NCBI GenBank assembly: GCA_036652795.1
Contig: JAVVVD010000001.1
Location: 248,001-312,000, forward strand
Reading direction: 5' to 3'
DNA from: JAVVVD01 sp036652795
GTDB lineage: Bacteria > Bacillota > Clostridia > Christensenellales > CAG-138
Length of the DNA stretch: 64,000 nt
Shown: in pieces, positions 44,810 through 53,767 of the stretch
Numbering within the stretch: position 1 is the first letter of the stretch
Layout of the letters: each line of letters starts with the position of its first letter
Position numbers and translations under genes: made by a program
The notes under the pieces: model-generated
What the model saw: only the letters and a program-made list of their open reading frames with translations
What the model was told of the DNA's origin: nothing
Databases searched by the model: none

Positions 44810-45865
44810 TTATTCATCACGTAGTTTGATTACCTTTGCCGCCAACCTACGCCGGTCCTCTGAAACGGCGGCGTAGTGCTTGCGTGTGGTATTAACATCC
44901 TTATGTCCAAGCACATCTGCTACTAGATATATATCTCCGGTTTCGCGATAAAGTGCAGTTCCATATGTGCTGCGCAGCTTGTGCGGTGATATACATTTAA
45001 GCGGTGTGGCAATACTGGCATACTTTTTTACAAGGTTTTCTACTGCGCGTACGCTTATGCGCTTGTTTTGCAGTGATAGGAACATTGCATCCTCATAGCC
45101 AGGGACTGCGCTTATCCGTTCACGATCCAGCATGTAATCTAATAGCGCAGCGCGCGCCTCATCGCCAAATACTAGTATATCTTGATTACCACCCTTGCGT
45201 ATTATCGAAAATTCATTTGCTGAAAAATTTATGTCATCCATATCTATCCCAACAAGCTCGCTGATACGTATACCAGTGCCAAGAAACAGCGTGAGGATTG
45301 CTAGGTCGCGCGATTGTGTTCTGGCATGGTACTCCTTTTGTTTATCGGTAAGTCCATTTCCATTTTGTACAACATCAAGTAGGTTTGCCACCTCTTCGGG
45401 TTCAAGTCGGATTATGGATTTTTCATGTATTGTTGGCAGATCCACAAGGGCAGGGGAGTTAGTTGTAAGTTTTTCTTTTTTAAGAAAGTATTTATAAAAT
45501 GATCGCAGTGTAGCTAATTTTCGCGCCTTGGCGCGTTCTTGATTTATTACTTCATTATCGTATTTATCAATATATAAAGAGAGATAGGTTAGATACATTT
45601 CAATATGCGTGGTTGTTACATGATCCAATTCGGAAAGTGTGATGGAAGCTATATTATCATGTTTAAAATCAGCCTGCTCACTTATAAGGTATTTAAAAAA
45701 TGTACGTAAATCAACAGCATACGCATAACGCGTACGTACAAGAGTGTTGTTTTCTATTCCCATAAAAAATTCTGTGCAAAACGGCGGCAGCTCATGAAGC
45801 AGCTCACGTATTTTTAACAGATATGTCTTATATTCAGCACCAGCGAAGTTATCCGGCATAAGCAT
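44810..45865 (-). CDS. Tyrosine recombinase/integrase (XerC/D-like)
   Basis: 351-residue site-specific recombinase. The N-terminal SAM-like core-binding domain covers about 25-130. The catalytic set is complete: R200 (GTGIRISEL), K224 (IRKGGN), H295 and R298 (HKLRSTY), H321 (LGH) and the nucleophile Y331 (KHYA). Size and motif spacing resemble XerC/XerD rather than phage integrases, but it is longer at the N-terminus. TTGGAG is 5 bases before ATG 45865. A perfect inverted repeat lies 37 bases upstream. Confidence 0.92.
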   Translation of the reverse strand: MLMPDNFAGAEYKTYLLKIRELLHELPPFCTEFFMGIENNTLVRTRYAYAVDLRTFFKYLISEQADFKHDNIASITLSELDHVTTTHIEMYLTYLSLYIDKYDNEVINQERAKARKLATLRSFYKYFLKKEKLTTNSPALVDLPTIHEKSIIRLEPEEVANLLDVVQNGNGLTDKQKEYHARTQSRDLAILTLFLGTGIRISELVGIDMDDINFSANEFSIIRKGGNQDILVFGDEARAALLDYMLDRERISAVPGYEDAMFLSLQNKRISVRAVENLVKKYASIATPLKCISPHKLRSTYGTALYRETGDIYLVADVLGHKDVNTTRKHYAAVSEDRRRLAAKVIKLRDE

Positions 45866-45901
45866 TTAATCTCCAATTTATTATACTTAACATCATATCA
45901 C

Positions 45902-45935
45902 AACTATTCGTTAAAGACAAGTTTAACGAATAGTT
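45902..45935. repeat. Perfect 14-bp inverted repeat with 6-bp centre
   Basis: Arms AACTATTCGTTAAA (45902-45915) and TTTAACGAATAGTT (45922-45935) are exact inverse complements around GACAAG. Neither side has a T run, so it is not a standard terminator. The arrangement (two arms around a 6-bp spacer) is that of a tyrosine-recombinase core site such as dif. It also overlaps the probable -35 region of the recombinase gene (a -10 TATAAT lies at 45885-45880), so an operator is the other reading. Confidence 0.8.
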
Positions 45936-46143
45936 ATACCAACCAAACCCGGCGCGTCTTCTTTTGATTGTTTCAGCATTCCAACCGGCATTAGCAAAAA
46001 CTCAATATTCCTCAGTGCCATGCAATGTTTCTGAAGAAGATCGAGATCTGGCGTTTCAGAAAGCAATGGCTGAGATTATACCAAGATGATTAAAAAGAAA
46101 ACCGTTTCCATAAATGATGCGGTTGATTTTTATGTTGCATATA
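45936..46143. other. Intergenic stretch with a short open frame, no clear gene
   Basis: Between the recombinase upstream region and rnhA. On the minus strand 46066-45923 is a 47-codon open frame (TTG start) whose translation is protein-like (DLDLLQKHCMALRNIEF, MPVGMLKQSKEDAPG) and whose stop lies in the inverted repeat. It has no ribosome site. It could be the tail of a decayed gene. The + strand is also open here for about 50 codons, so chance is possible. Confidence 0.3.
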
Positions 46144-46587
46144 TCAGCCCTTTTTAAGCCGTTCGATGGCCTTGCGCGCAAGCTCGTCACAGCGGTTATT
46201 GAAGCTATTATCGCTATGGCCCTTGACCTTATGCCATGTGACCGAATGTGTGCGCGTAAGCGCGAGCAGCAGCTTCCACAGGTCTTGATTCTCCACATCT
46301 TTTTTCGCGCCGGTTTTCCAGCCGTTGCGCTGCCAGTTATACAGCCATCCGTCGTTGAAGCCTTTGCACAGATACGCGCTGTCGGTATAAAGATCGACCT
46401 CGCACGATTCCTTGAGCGCCTCCAGCGCCATCGCGGCCGCGGTAAGCTCCATACGGTTATTGGTAGTATGTGACTCTGCTCCGGATATTTCTTTTTGATT
46501 TTCGCTATAGATCAATACTGCAGCCCAGCCGCCTGGACCCGGATTACCCGAGCATGCCCCATCCGTATAAATGGTTATTTTTTTCAC
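46144..46587 (-). CDS. rnhA: Ribonuclease HI
   Basis: Cuts RNA in RNA-DNA hybrids. 147 residues with active-site residues D9, E47, D69, H124 and D134 and the usual NPGPGGW start. GTG start at 46587 with a G-rich ribosome site. Base composition is visibly GC-richer than its neighbours (for example a GCGGCCGCGG run), so it may have been acquired by transfer. Confidence 0.95.
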   Translation of the reverse strand: MKKITIYTDGACSGNPGPGGWAAVLIYSENQKEISGAESHTTNNRMELTAAAMALEALKESCEVDLYTDSAYLCKGFNDGWLYNWQRNGWKTGAKKDVENQDLWKLLLALTRTHSVTWHKVKGHSDNSFNNRCDELARKAIERLKKG

Positions 46588-46643
46588 AAATCATCCCCCC
46601 ATAAACTCAAAGTTTAATTATAAGTTTAAGTGCGCATTTTGAA

Positions 46644-46672
46644 TTGACACACATAGTATGTAATGCTATAAT
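46644..46672 (+). promoter_or_regulatory. Consensus promoter of tRNA-Trp
   Basis: Perfect -35 TTGACA (46644-46649) and -10 TATAAT (46667-46672) with a 17-base spacer. The tRNA begins about 12 bases after the expected start of transcription. Confidence 0.93.
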
Positions 46673-46690
46673 TTTAATGTTGGCGTTCGA

Positions 46691-46764
46691 AGGGGCATGA
46701 TGTAATGGTAACATAGCGGTCTCCAAAACCGTTCTTGAGGGTTCGAGTCCTTCTGCCCCTGCCA
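46691..46764 (+). tRNA. tRNA-Trp (CCA)
   Basis: 74 nt. Acceptor AGGGGCA/TGCCCCT, anticodon stem GCGGT/ACCGT with loop CTCCAAA (CCA), T-arm GGTTCGAGTCC, discriminator G, encoded CCA. Single-gene unit with its own promoter and terminator. Confidence 0.97.
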
Positions 46765-46773
46765 TCGCTATTT

Positions 46774-46798
46774 AAAAGGGTCAATATGACCCTTTTTT
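46774..46798 (+). terminator. Terminator after tRNA-Trp
   Basis: Ten-bp stem AAAAGGGTCA/TGACCCTTTT with a 3-base loop ATA, followed by T on the + strand. The A-rich arm also gives T residues on the minus strand, so it may serve the dipeptidase gene that ends at 46806. Confidence 0.9.
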
Positions 46799-46805
46799 AT
46801 ATGTA

Positions 46806-47732
46806 TCATACAAATTTTGCAATATAGTTCCTAAGATTATCATAGGCGATTCCCCTAACCTCTGACTCGCTAAATCCGTTACACATAAGCAAATCAAGCA
46901 GTGCAGGCACATCGGCACTGTTCTTAAGGTCTTTGGGGTACTCACACATACCATCAAAGTCCGAGCCAAGTGCAGCGCATCCTGTGCCGCCTATATCACA
47001 TATATGTCGTATGTGTTCCACAACATTCTTTGCACAGGCGTTACCATGCTTAAGCAGCTGTGGCGGATAATAGTTTACTGCTATAACCCCGCCGCGCTGC
47101 GCAATGCTTCTTATATGTTCGTCAGTCAGTGAACGAGGATGATTACATACAGCACGTGCATTTGAATGTGATGCAAAAACAGGTCTGTTGTAAAGCGAAA
47201 GAACATCATCTATTCCGGCATCATTGAGATGAGCTACATCCAGTGCCATACCGATTCGATCCATCTCCTTAACTATATCTTTACCAAGGCTTGTAAGACC
47301 TTTGTTGCACTGTCGACGCATAGCAGGATATGCCAGTTCATTTGCATAATTCCATGTAAGCGTTAACGCACGTACACCAAGCCGGTAGAAAAGTCTAAGA
47401 TTTTCAATTCGGCCATGCAGCGCTTCCCCGCCTTCTATAGTTAGCAGTGTCGCTATATTATTTCCAGGCGTGAATCCGCTGCTAAATGGAACAAAATCAC
47501 TGTTTGCATCAATCATGCGCCAATATGCATCAATCATATCAAGACATTGCTGTAAGCACGACGTTCTTAAATTAGTGTCTATCCATGCGGCAAAAAATTG
47601 CAAAGCTACCCCGCCTTTGCGCATATACGGCAGGGCAATCGCCTGACTTGCATGTGGCAGTTTAATATCATAGCCATTCTGTACCATATAGTACAAAAAA
47701 TCACAATGCGCATCCGCTACCGGAAAATTCAA
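46806..47732 (-). CDS. Membrane dipeptidase (peptidase family M19)
   Basis: 308-residue zinc dipeptidase of the renal dipeptidase family, TIM-barrel fold. The metal ligands are visible: HxD as DAHCDF, the bridging Glu in TIEGGEAL, and His in DVAHLND and FASHSNARA, with D in SDFDG. No signal peptide, so it is probably cytoplasmic. The gene follows the rny terminator and has no other partner. Confidence 0.93.
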   Translation of the reverse strand: MNFPVADAHCDFLYYMVQNGYDIKLPHASQAIALPYMRKGGVALQFFAAWIDTNLRTSCLQQCLDMIDAYWRMIDANSDFVPFSSGFTPGNNIATLLTIEGGEALHGRIENLRLFYRLGVRALTLTWNYANELAYPAMRRQCNKGLTSLGKDIVKEMDRIGMALDVAHLNDAGIDDVLSLYNRPVFASHSNARAVCNHPRSLTDEHIRSIAQRGGVIAVNYYPPQLLKHGNACAKNVVEHIRHICDIGGTGCAALGSDFDGMCEYPKDLKNSADVPALLDLLMCNGFSESEVRGIAYDNLRNYIAKFV

Positions 47733-47751
47733 GATTGATCCTCCATCTAAT

Positions 47752-47788
47752 AAAAATCAAGGATATGCAAAGTGCATATCCTTGATTT
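47752..47788 (-). terminator. Terminator of rny
   Basis: Sixteen-bp perfect stem (arms AAATCAAGGATATGCA at 47754-47769 and TGCATATCCTTGATTT at 47773-47788) with loop AAG; on the minus strand it continues into a T run (complement of 47752-47756). Very strong. Confidence 0.92.
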
Positions 47789-47799
47789 GTGATTACAAC

Positions 47800-49347
47800 T
47801 TACTTTGCAAATTCGACTGCGCGCGTCTCGCGAATAACGTTGACCTTTATTTGGCCAGGATACTCAAGTTCTGCTTCGATCCGCTTTACAATATCCCTTG
47901 CCATTACAATTGTATCGGCATCGTTTACATTTTCTGGTTTAACTATTATACGTACCTCACGTCCCGCTTGTATTGCAAATGATTTTTCGACGCCTTCAAA
48001 TGAATTCGCTATCTCTTCAAGCTTTTCAAGACGCTTAATATAGTTTTCAAGTGTTTCACGGCGCGCTCCCGGTCGTGCAGCCGATATTGCATCTGCCGCC
48101 TGAACAAGCACTGCCTCAACTGTGCTTGGCTCCACATCGCCATGGTGAGCCATTATTGCATTTATTACTTGATTGCTCTCTCTGTATTTCTTTGCAAGAT
48201 CAGCACCTATCTGGATATGCGGACCCTCTACTTCATGATCTACAGCTTTGCCTATATCGTGTAATAGACCTGCGCGCTTTGACAGCGCCACATTCGCACC
48301 TAGCTCGGCAGCCATCATACCTGCAAGATGTGATACCTCGATAGAGTGTTTGAGTACGTTCTGACCATAGCTGGTACGGTATTTCAGTCTGCCCAGGGTT
48401 TTCACAAGCTCATGATGAAGCCCATGTATACCAACTTCGAATATAGCCTGCTCGCCCGCCTCGCGGATTTGAGTATCCACTTCTTTGCGAGCTTTTTCAA
48501 CCATCTCTTCAATTCTTGCAGGATGTATACGGCCATCAAGTATAAGTTTTTCAAGTGCAATACGTGCAACTTCGCGCCTGACCGGATCAAAGCCTGAAAG
48601 TATTACAGCTTCCGGCGTATCATCGATAATAAGGTCAACACCAGTGGCTGTTTCTAATGTGCGGATATTGCGGCCTTCACGCCCAATTATACGCCCCTTC
48701 ATCTCATCGTTTGGCAGCGGTACAACGGATACAGTTGTTTCGGCAACATGATCTGCGGCGCAACGCTGCACTGCAAGCGATACGATGTTTCTTGCGCGCT
48801 TATCTGCCTCTTCTTTAGTTTTTGCCTCTATATCACGCAGCATTATTGCAGCATCATGACGTGCCTCGCGCTCAACATTACTCAAAAGAATCCCTTTCGC
48901 CTCGTCCATAGACATTCCGGAAATCGTTTCAAGCTCTTTGAGTTGGCGATCATGCATCTCTTTGATTGACGTTTCCAGTGCATCGGACTCTTTTTGACGC
49001 TTTATTAACAGCTCTTCACGTTGTTCCAAGCTATCCATTTTTTTATCCAAAGTTTCCTCGCGCTGTATAAGTCTGCGTTCGGTGCGTTGCAGCTCATTCC
49101 TGCGTTCGCGTAGATCCTTTTCGTTTTCTGTCTTGATCCTATAAACTTCTTCTTTGGCCTCAAGTACTGTTTCCTTTTTGAGGGTTTCCGCTCGTTTTTG
49201 CGCGTCGTCTATCATCTTTTTAACGGCGTCTTCAGCTTTTGCTACTTTCGCTTCAGCGATATTGCGTCTATAAAAGTATCCACCCACCGCGCCCGCGGTT
49301 ATACATATTACCCCGACAACTATGGGGATTATGATATCGTTCACCAC
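47800..49347 (-). CDS. rny: Ribonuclease Y
   Basis: Membrane-anchored endoribonuclease that starts mRNA decay in Firmicutes. 515 residues: one N-terminal membrane helix, a long coiled coil to about 180, a KH domain (GRIIGREGRNIRTLETATG, about 210-265), and the HD domain with metal-site HDIGKAVDHE plus AHHGD. GTG start at 49347 (a GTG GTG pair) with GGAGG 11 bases upstream. Adjacent to recA as in other Clostridia. Confidence 0.97.
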   Translation of the reverse strand: MVNDIIIPIVVGVICITAGAVGGYFYRRNIAEAKVAKAEDAVKKMIDDAQKRAETLKKETVLEAKEEVYRIKTENEKDLRERRNELQRTERRLIQREETLDKKMDSLEQREELLIKRQKESDALETSIKEMHDRQLKELETISGMSMDEAKGILLSNVEREARHDAAIMLRDIEAKTKEEADKRARNIVSLAVQRCAADHVAETTVSVVPLPNDEMKGRIIGREGRNIRTLETATGVDLIIDDTPEAVILSGFDPVRREVARIALEKLILDGRIHPARIEEMVEKARKEVDTQIREAGEQAIFEVGIHGLHHELVKTLGRLKYRTSYGQNVLKHSIEVSHLAGMMAAELGANVALSKRAGLLHDIGKAVDHEVEGPHIQIGADLAKKYRESNQVINAIMAHHGDVEPSTVEAVLVQAADAISAARPGARRETLENYIKRLEKLEEIANSFEGVEKSFAIQAGREVRIIVKPENVNDADTIVMARDIVKRIEAELEYPGQIKVNVIRETRAVEFAK

Positions 49348-49490
49348 CAGTTAGTGCACCTCCACAACAATATATAAAATGCCGAGTACAAGTCTACTCA
49401 GTATGCATGGACAACTTTCATAAAAATTATTCATTATTCATGAAATTACACACCGGCATAATTGCTCAATATGATTTTAACCTTTTTAAA

Positions 49491-49528
49491 AATAAAAGTC
49501 AAGGACGCAACAATTTCACGTCCTTGAC
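49491..49528 (-). terminator. Terminator of recA
   Basis: Minus-strand stem GTCAAGGACG/CGTCCTTGAC (arms at 49528-49519 and 49507-49498), 11-base loop, followed by T-rich complement of 49491-49497. Confidence 0.85.
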
Positions 49529-49550
49529 ATAGTAATATATGCTAATTTAG

Positions 49551-50600
49551 TTAATCAATTTCAGATAAATCATCAGCTTCACTGACGACATCTACCACTT
49601 CAGCTGGTAGTTTTGACGCTTCAATATCCTTGCGCAGCTGCGCTTCTATTTGTTGACACAGCTCAGCGTTGTCCTTGAGAAACAGCCTTGCATTGTCGCG
49701 CCCTTGCGCCATGCGTATATCATTGTATGAATACCATGCTCCAGTTTTGCTTATTATCTTTTTCTGCACAGCCAGATCTAATATTGAACCCTCTTTTGAT
49801 ATACCCTCGCCATAGATTATATCAAATTCTGCGGTTTTAAATGGTGGGGCAACCTTGTTCTTAACTACCTTTATACGTGTGCGGTTACCTATTATATCTG
49901 CGCCGTTTTTAATTGTATCGATTTTGCGTACATCCAGTCTTATTGAGGCATAAAACTTTAGCGCCTTACCGCCTGTTGTCGTTTCAGGATTGCCGAACAT
50001 AACGCCAACCTTTTCACGAAGTTGATTTATAAAAACCACGATTGTATTGGATTTGCTGATTACGCCCGCCAATTTGCGCAATGCCTGGCTCATTAGGCGC
50101 GCCTGCAGACCCACGTGTGAATCGCCCATGTCACCCTCAATCTCTGCTTTGGGAACCAACGCAGCGACAGAATCGATTACGACAACATCCATAGCACCAC
50201 TGCGCACAAATGCTTCGCATATTTCAAGCGCCTGTTCACCAGTATCAGGCTGAGAGATATACAGTTCATCCACCTGCACACCAAGATTATGCGCATACAC
50301 TGGATCAAGCGCATGCTCAGCGTCAATGAATGCGGCAGTACCTCCTAATTTTTGCGCTTCTGCTATTATATGCAGTGCAACTGTCGTTTTACCAGAGGAT
50401 TCGGGGCCATATACCTCAATTATGCGGCCACGAGGTATACCGCCAACGCCCAACGCAAAGTCAAGTTCCAAACAGCCAGATGGTATTGTAGATACTGCAA
50501 GCTTAGCGCTTGCATCGCCTAGCTTCATCACTGCGCCTTTTCCGAACTGCTTTTCGATCTGGCTCAATGCCATCTCTAAGGCTTTTTCTTTTTCAATCAT
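49551..50600 (-). CDS. recA: Recombinase RecA
   Basis: Strand-exchange protein and co-protease for LexA. 349 residues with Walker A GPESSGKT (65-72), Walker B region VVIDSVAAL and the DNA loop 2 NQLREKVGVMFGNPETTTGG; the C-terminus is acidic, as usual. Upstream lies a promoter carrying a degenerate SOS box. Located between cinA and rny, as in many Clostridia. Confidence 0.98.
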   Translation of the reverse strand: MIEKEKALEMALSQIEKQFGKGAVMKLGDASAKLAVSTIPSGCLELDFALGVGGIPRGRIIEVYGPESSGKTTVALHIIAEAQKLGGTAAFIDAEHALDPVYAHNLGVQVDELYISQPDTGEQALEICEAFVRSGAMDVVVIDSVAALVPKAEIEGDMGDSHVGLQARLMSQALRKLAGVISKSNTIVVFINQLREKVGVMFGNPETTTGGKALKFYASIRLDVRKIDTIKNGADIIGNRTRIKVVKNKVAPPFKTAEFDIIYGEGISKEGSILDLAVQKKIISKTGAWYSYNDIRMAQGRDNARLFLKDNAELCQQIEAQLRKDIEASKLPAEVVDVVSEADDLSEID

Positions 50601-50647
50601 ATCTTTGCGACCTTGCGGCCTTCACCACCCCTTCTGAATATATAAAG

Positions 50648-50676
50648 ATTATAACATTTGTTTTCAAGTGTTGCAC
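50648..50676 (-). promoter_or_regulatory. recA promoter with SOS-box core
   Basis: Minus strand: weak -35 GTGCAA (50676-50671), 17-base spacer, -10 TATAAT (50653-50648). Within the spacer, AACATTTGTT (+ strand 50653-50662) is identical to the central ten bases of the lexA SOS box; the outer bases deviate. This suggests weaker LexA control. Confidence 0.6.
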
Positions 50677-50681
50677 CAGCT

Positions 50682-51911
50682 TTATTTAAGCTTTTGTCTT
50701 ATCATATCCAAAGCGTTAAGGCATGTTGAATATCTTATGCGTTCACGCGATCCTGATAATTTAAGTTGCTTTGTGTACACTCCATCTGCATCGGCAAGTG
50801 CTATATATACAAGTCCTACCGGCTTTTCCTGGCTTCCGCCGTCAGGACCGGCAATACCTGTAATTGAAACAGCTATCTGTGCGCCTGACGTTCGCAGCAT
50901 TCCTTGAGCCATTTGGGTGGCTGTTTGTTCGCTAACCGCACCAAAGTCTTTCAGTGTTTCTGCGCTTACGCCAAGCCTTTGACTTTTTGCAGCATCCGAA
51001 TATGTAACAGCGCTCTCAGTAAACCACTTTGAACATCCTGGAACAGAAACCAGCATTGACGCAAGCATACCGCCTGTGCAACTTTCTGCCAATGCTAACA
51101 CTTTTTTCTGTGTGGCAAGTAATCCGGCTACGACCACTTGAAGTGGTTCATCGTTCGTTGAATATACAACCTCGCCAAGTCTTTCAGTTATTTTCTTTAA
51201 CACAGGTTCGGTCAGGGCTATACCTTCCGCTTCATCCTTACAGCGTGCAGTAATGCGGAGTGTTAGCTCACCGGCCAACGCATATGGTGCGATTGTTGGA
51301 TTGGTTTGTGCATCGATCATGTCTTTGAGCATAAACTCAACCTGTGATTCACCGGAACCGAATATCCGCATTATACGCGAATACAGTGTGTATCCACTCT
51401 TCCCCTGTAAATACGGCATCAGCGAATTTTCAAACATAGGCACCATCTCCTTGGGCGGCCCAGGAAGCAACGCTATTGCCTTGTTATTTTCTTCAATAAT
51501 GCAACCGGGAGCTGTTCCATTTGGATTGGGAAGGATTATGCAGCCAACCGGGAACATTGCCTGCTTGAGATTATTTGGTGTCATTTCGTGGTTCATAGCT
51601 GCAAAGCGTGCTTTGAGTGCAGCTAAGCTTACATCATCGTATACAAGCTGCTTGTTCATCACGGCGGAAGCGACTTCCTTTGAGATATCATCACCCGTTG
51701 GTCCAAGTCCGCCGGTCATAATTACTATATCCGAGCGCGAAAGCGCTGTTTTAATTGCACCTGTTAGCCGCGCTTCATTATCGCCAACGGTCGTGCGGAA
51801 ATACTGGTCTATTCCAAGCTCAGCAAGACGCTTGGATATATATTGCGCGTTTGTATCTACTATCTGCCCCATGAGTAGTTCTGTTCCAATTGAAAGTATC
51901 TCTGCTGTCAT
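50682..51911 (-). CDS. cinA: Competence/damage-inducible protein CinA
   Basis: 409 residues. N-terminal MoCF-like domain (SIGTELLMGQIVDTNAQ) and C-terminal CinA domain, an NMN deamidase or ADP-ribose pyrophosphatase-related domain (LAESCTGGMLASML, GIAGPDGG). ATG 51911 has GAGG 8 bases upstream; the upstream ATG at 51962 lies inside pgsA. The cinA-recA pair is conserved. Confidence 0.95.
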   Translation of the reverse strand: MTAEILSIGTELLMGQIVDTNAQYISKRLAELGIDQYFRTTVGDNEARLTGAIKTALSRSDIVIMTGGLGPTGDDISKEVASAVMNKQLVYDDVSLAALKARFAAMNHEMTPNNLKQAMFPVGCIILPNPNGTAPGCIIEENNKAIALLPGPPKEMVPMFENSLMPYLQGKSGYTLYSRIMRIFGSGESQVEFMLKDMIDAQTNPTIAPYALAGELTLRITARCKDEAEGIALTEPVLKKITERLGEVVYSTNDEPLQVVVAGLLATQKKVLALAESCTGGMLASMLVSVPGCSKWFTESAVTYSDAAKSQRLGVSAETLKDFGAVSEQTATQMAQGMLRTSGAQIAVSITGIAGPDGGSQEKPVGLVYIALADADGVYTKQLKLSGSRERIRYSTCLNALDMIRQKLK

Positions 51912-51924
51912 ACATATCGCCTCA

Positions 51925-52464
51925 TTATCTGAAATTAAAATTTTTGCGGTTTTTAAGTACAAAGTCTATTGCGGAAATCACTGTAAGTGCAACGGCTATC
52001 CACATGATCACCAGATCCAATCTGAAGTGTAGCAGAACAGCAATCGACTTTTGAAGTATCGTAAGCACTATGGCAATGCACTGTGTTATAGTTTTGAGTT
52101 TGCCAAGTTTCCCTGCAGCAATAACAATCCCATCGCCAGCGGCTATTAAACGCAAACCACTTACAATGAATTCGCGTGCTATTATGATAATTGTTGGAAT
52201 AGGCGAAAGCATATCAATTCCCGTAAGCATTATAAGCGCGCTTGCAGTAAGCAATTTATCCGCTATAGGATCCATAAGTTTGCCGAAATCCGTAACAATA
52301 TTATTTTTCCTTGCAATATGGCCATCAAGCATATCTGTAGCGTACGCTATAACAAATACAGCCGCCGCTATAAACTCCCAACAGCGCACAGGAATGTAAA
52401 AGCAAATTACAAATAACGGGATAAGCGCTATACGGAAAATTGTCAATTTGTTTGGAAGGTTCAT
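51925..52464 (-). CDS. pgsA: CDP-diacylglycerol-glycerol-3-phosphate 3-phosphatidyltransferase
   Basis: Makes phosphatidylglycerophosphate, the acidic phospholipid precursor. 179-residue integral membrane enzyme with the CDP-alcohol phosphotransferase motif DMLDGHIAR then GKLMDPIADK (pattern D-x2-DG-x2-AR-x7-G-x3-D-x3-D). Overlaps rimO by 4 bases. Confidence 0.96.
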   Translation of the reverse strand: MNLPNKLTIFRIALIPLFVICFYIPVRCWEFIAAAVFVIAYATDMLDGHIARKNNIVTDFGKLMDPIADKLLTASALIMLTGIDMLSPIPTIIIIAREFIVSGLRLIAAGDGIVIAAGKLGKLKTITQCIAIVLTILQKSIAVLLHFRLDLVIMWIAVALTVISAIDFVLKNRKNFNFR

Positions 52465-53765
52465 ATCTCTTCACCCCACATGTCATAATTTTTAGCGTCT
52501 GTGAGTCTTACCGTTATAAATTCGCCGGCATGATGCAGACCAAGGTTGCTTTTTACATGTATATATCCATCAACCTCCGGCGCTTCGGCATAGGATCTGC
52601 CATATAGGCTTGACCCATTCACCCTATCTACAAGTAGTTTTACTGTGCGCCCAACGCGATTTTTATTTTTATCATAAGAAACTTTCTGCTGAAGTTGCAT
52701 GATATTTTCATATCGGCATTGTTTAATAGATTCATCAATTTGGCATGTCATCTGCGCAGCAGGCGTACCTTCTTCTTGTGAATAGGTAAACGCCCCAAGC
52801 CTGTCGAACATACCACGCTTAACAAATTCAGCCAATTGACCGAATTGTGCTTGTGTTTCGCCAGGGAAGCCTACTATAACGGTAGATCGGAGTATAAACT
52901 CATCAGAAGCTTTGCGAATGTAGTTTATTATGTGCTCAATATGTTCTGAGCTTCCATGCCTGTTCATCTGTGAGAGCACATCCTTATTTATATGCTGAAT
53001 CGGCATATCTAAATAATTGGTAAGTTTATCATTGGAGAGTATGGTATCAACAAGATCTTCATCCACCGTACTCGGATATGTGTACAGCACGCGCACCCAT
53101 TCTAAGCCGTTTATATCCGCAAGCTTTTTTAGCAGTCGTGCAAGCTGAGGTTTTCCATAAATATCAATTCCGTAAGCGGAGGTATCCTGCGCGATTACCG
53201 TAAGCTCCTTGACACCGCTGTCAGCAAGCATTGCAGCTTCATCCAGCAGCTTTTCCATTGGTATACTCACCCGCCTACCGCGTATTAACGGTATTGCACA
53301 ATAGGTACAGTTGTTATCGCATCCATCCGCTATACGAAGATACGCACTGTATGGTGGCGTGGTAAGAATACGTTTGTTTGTGCAACCGGTCATGCAGCTT
53401 GTCCACTCCATGCCGGAAAGTTCAACGATCTGCTTGGCTAAGCCATATTGATCCTTTACACCCCAAAATAAATCCACCTCTGGAAACTCTTTGGTAAGCT
53501 CATCATGATACCTTTCGCTGAGGCATCCGCACATCACAAGCAGTTTGCATGTACCGTTCTGCTTAAACTTTGCCATCTCCAATACAGTATCAATTGATTC
53601 CTGTTTGGCTGATGTAATAAAACCGCAAGTGTTAACAATTATAATATCCGCCTCTGATGCGTCAGCCGTTATGCAAAGCCCAGCATTTTTAAGGTGACCC
53701 ATTAGATACTCGGTATCAACGCGGTTCTTGGAGCATCCAAGCGATACGATCCCAACTTTATCCAT
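52461..53765 (-). CDS. rimO: Ribosomal protein S12 methylthiotransferase RimO
   Basis: Radical SAM enzyme adding a methylthio group to Asp88 of ribosomal protein S12. 434 residues. N-terminal cluster cysteines C11, C47 and C81; radical SAM cysteines C149, C153 and C156 (CDNNCTYC); C-terminal TRAM domain. The start ATG is 2 bases after the ftsK stop and the stop overlaps pgsA. Confidence 0.96.
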   Translation of the reverse strand: MDKVGIVSLGCSKNRVDTEYLMGHLKNAGLCITADASEADIIIVNTCGFITSAKQESIDTVLEMAKFKQNGTCKLLVMCGCLSERYHDELTKEFPEVDLFWGVKDQYGLAKQIVELSGMEWTSCMTGCTNKRILTTPPYSAYLRIADGCDNNCTYCAIPLIRGRRVSIPMEKLLDEAAMLADSGVKELTVIAQDTSAYGIDIYGKPQLARLLKKLADINGLEWVRVLYTYPSTVDEDLVDTILSNDKLTNYLDMPIQHINKDVLSQMNRHGSSEHIEHIINYIRKASDEFILRSTVIVGFPGETQAQFGQLAEFVKRGMFDRLGAFTYSQEEGTPAAQMTCQIDESIKQCRYENIMQLQQKVSYDKNKNRVGRTVKLLVDRVNGSSLYGRSYAEAPEVDGYIHVKSNLGLHHAGEFITVRLTDAKNYDMWGEEI

Positions 53766-53767
53766 AT

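Noticed and set aside
45934..46090. Plus-strand open frame of about 50 codons between the recombinase and rnhA
   Set aside because: No start with a ribosome site, overlaps the opposite-strand open frame; likely chance.
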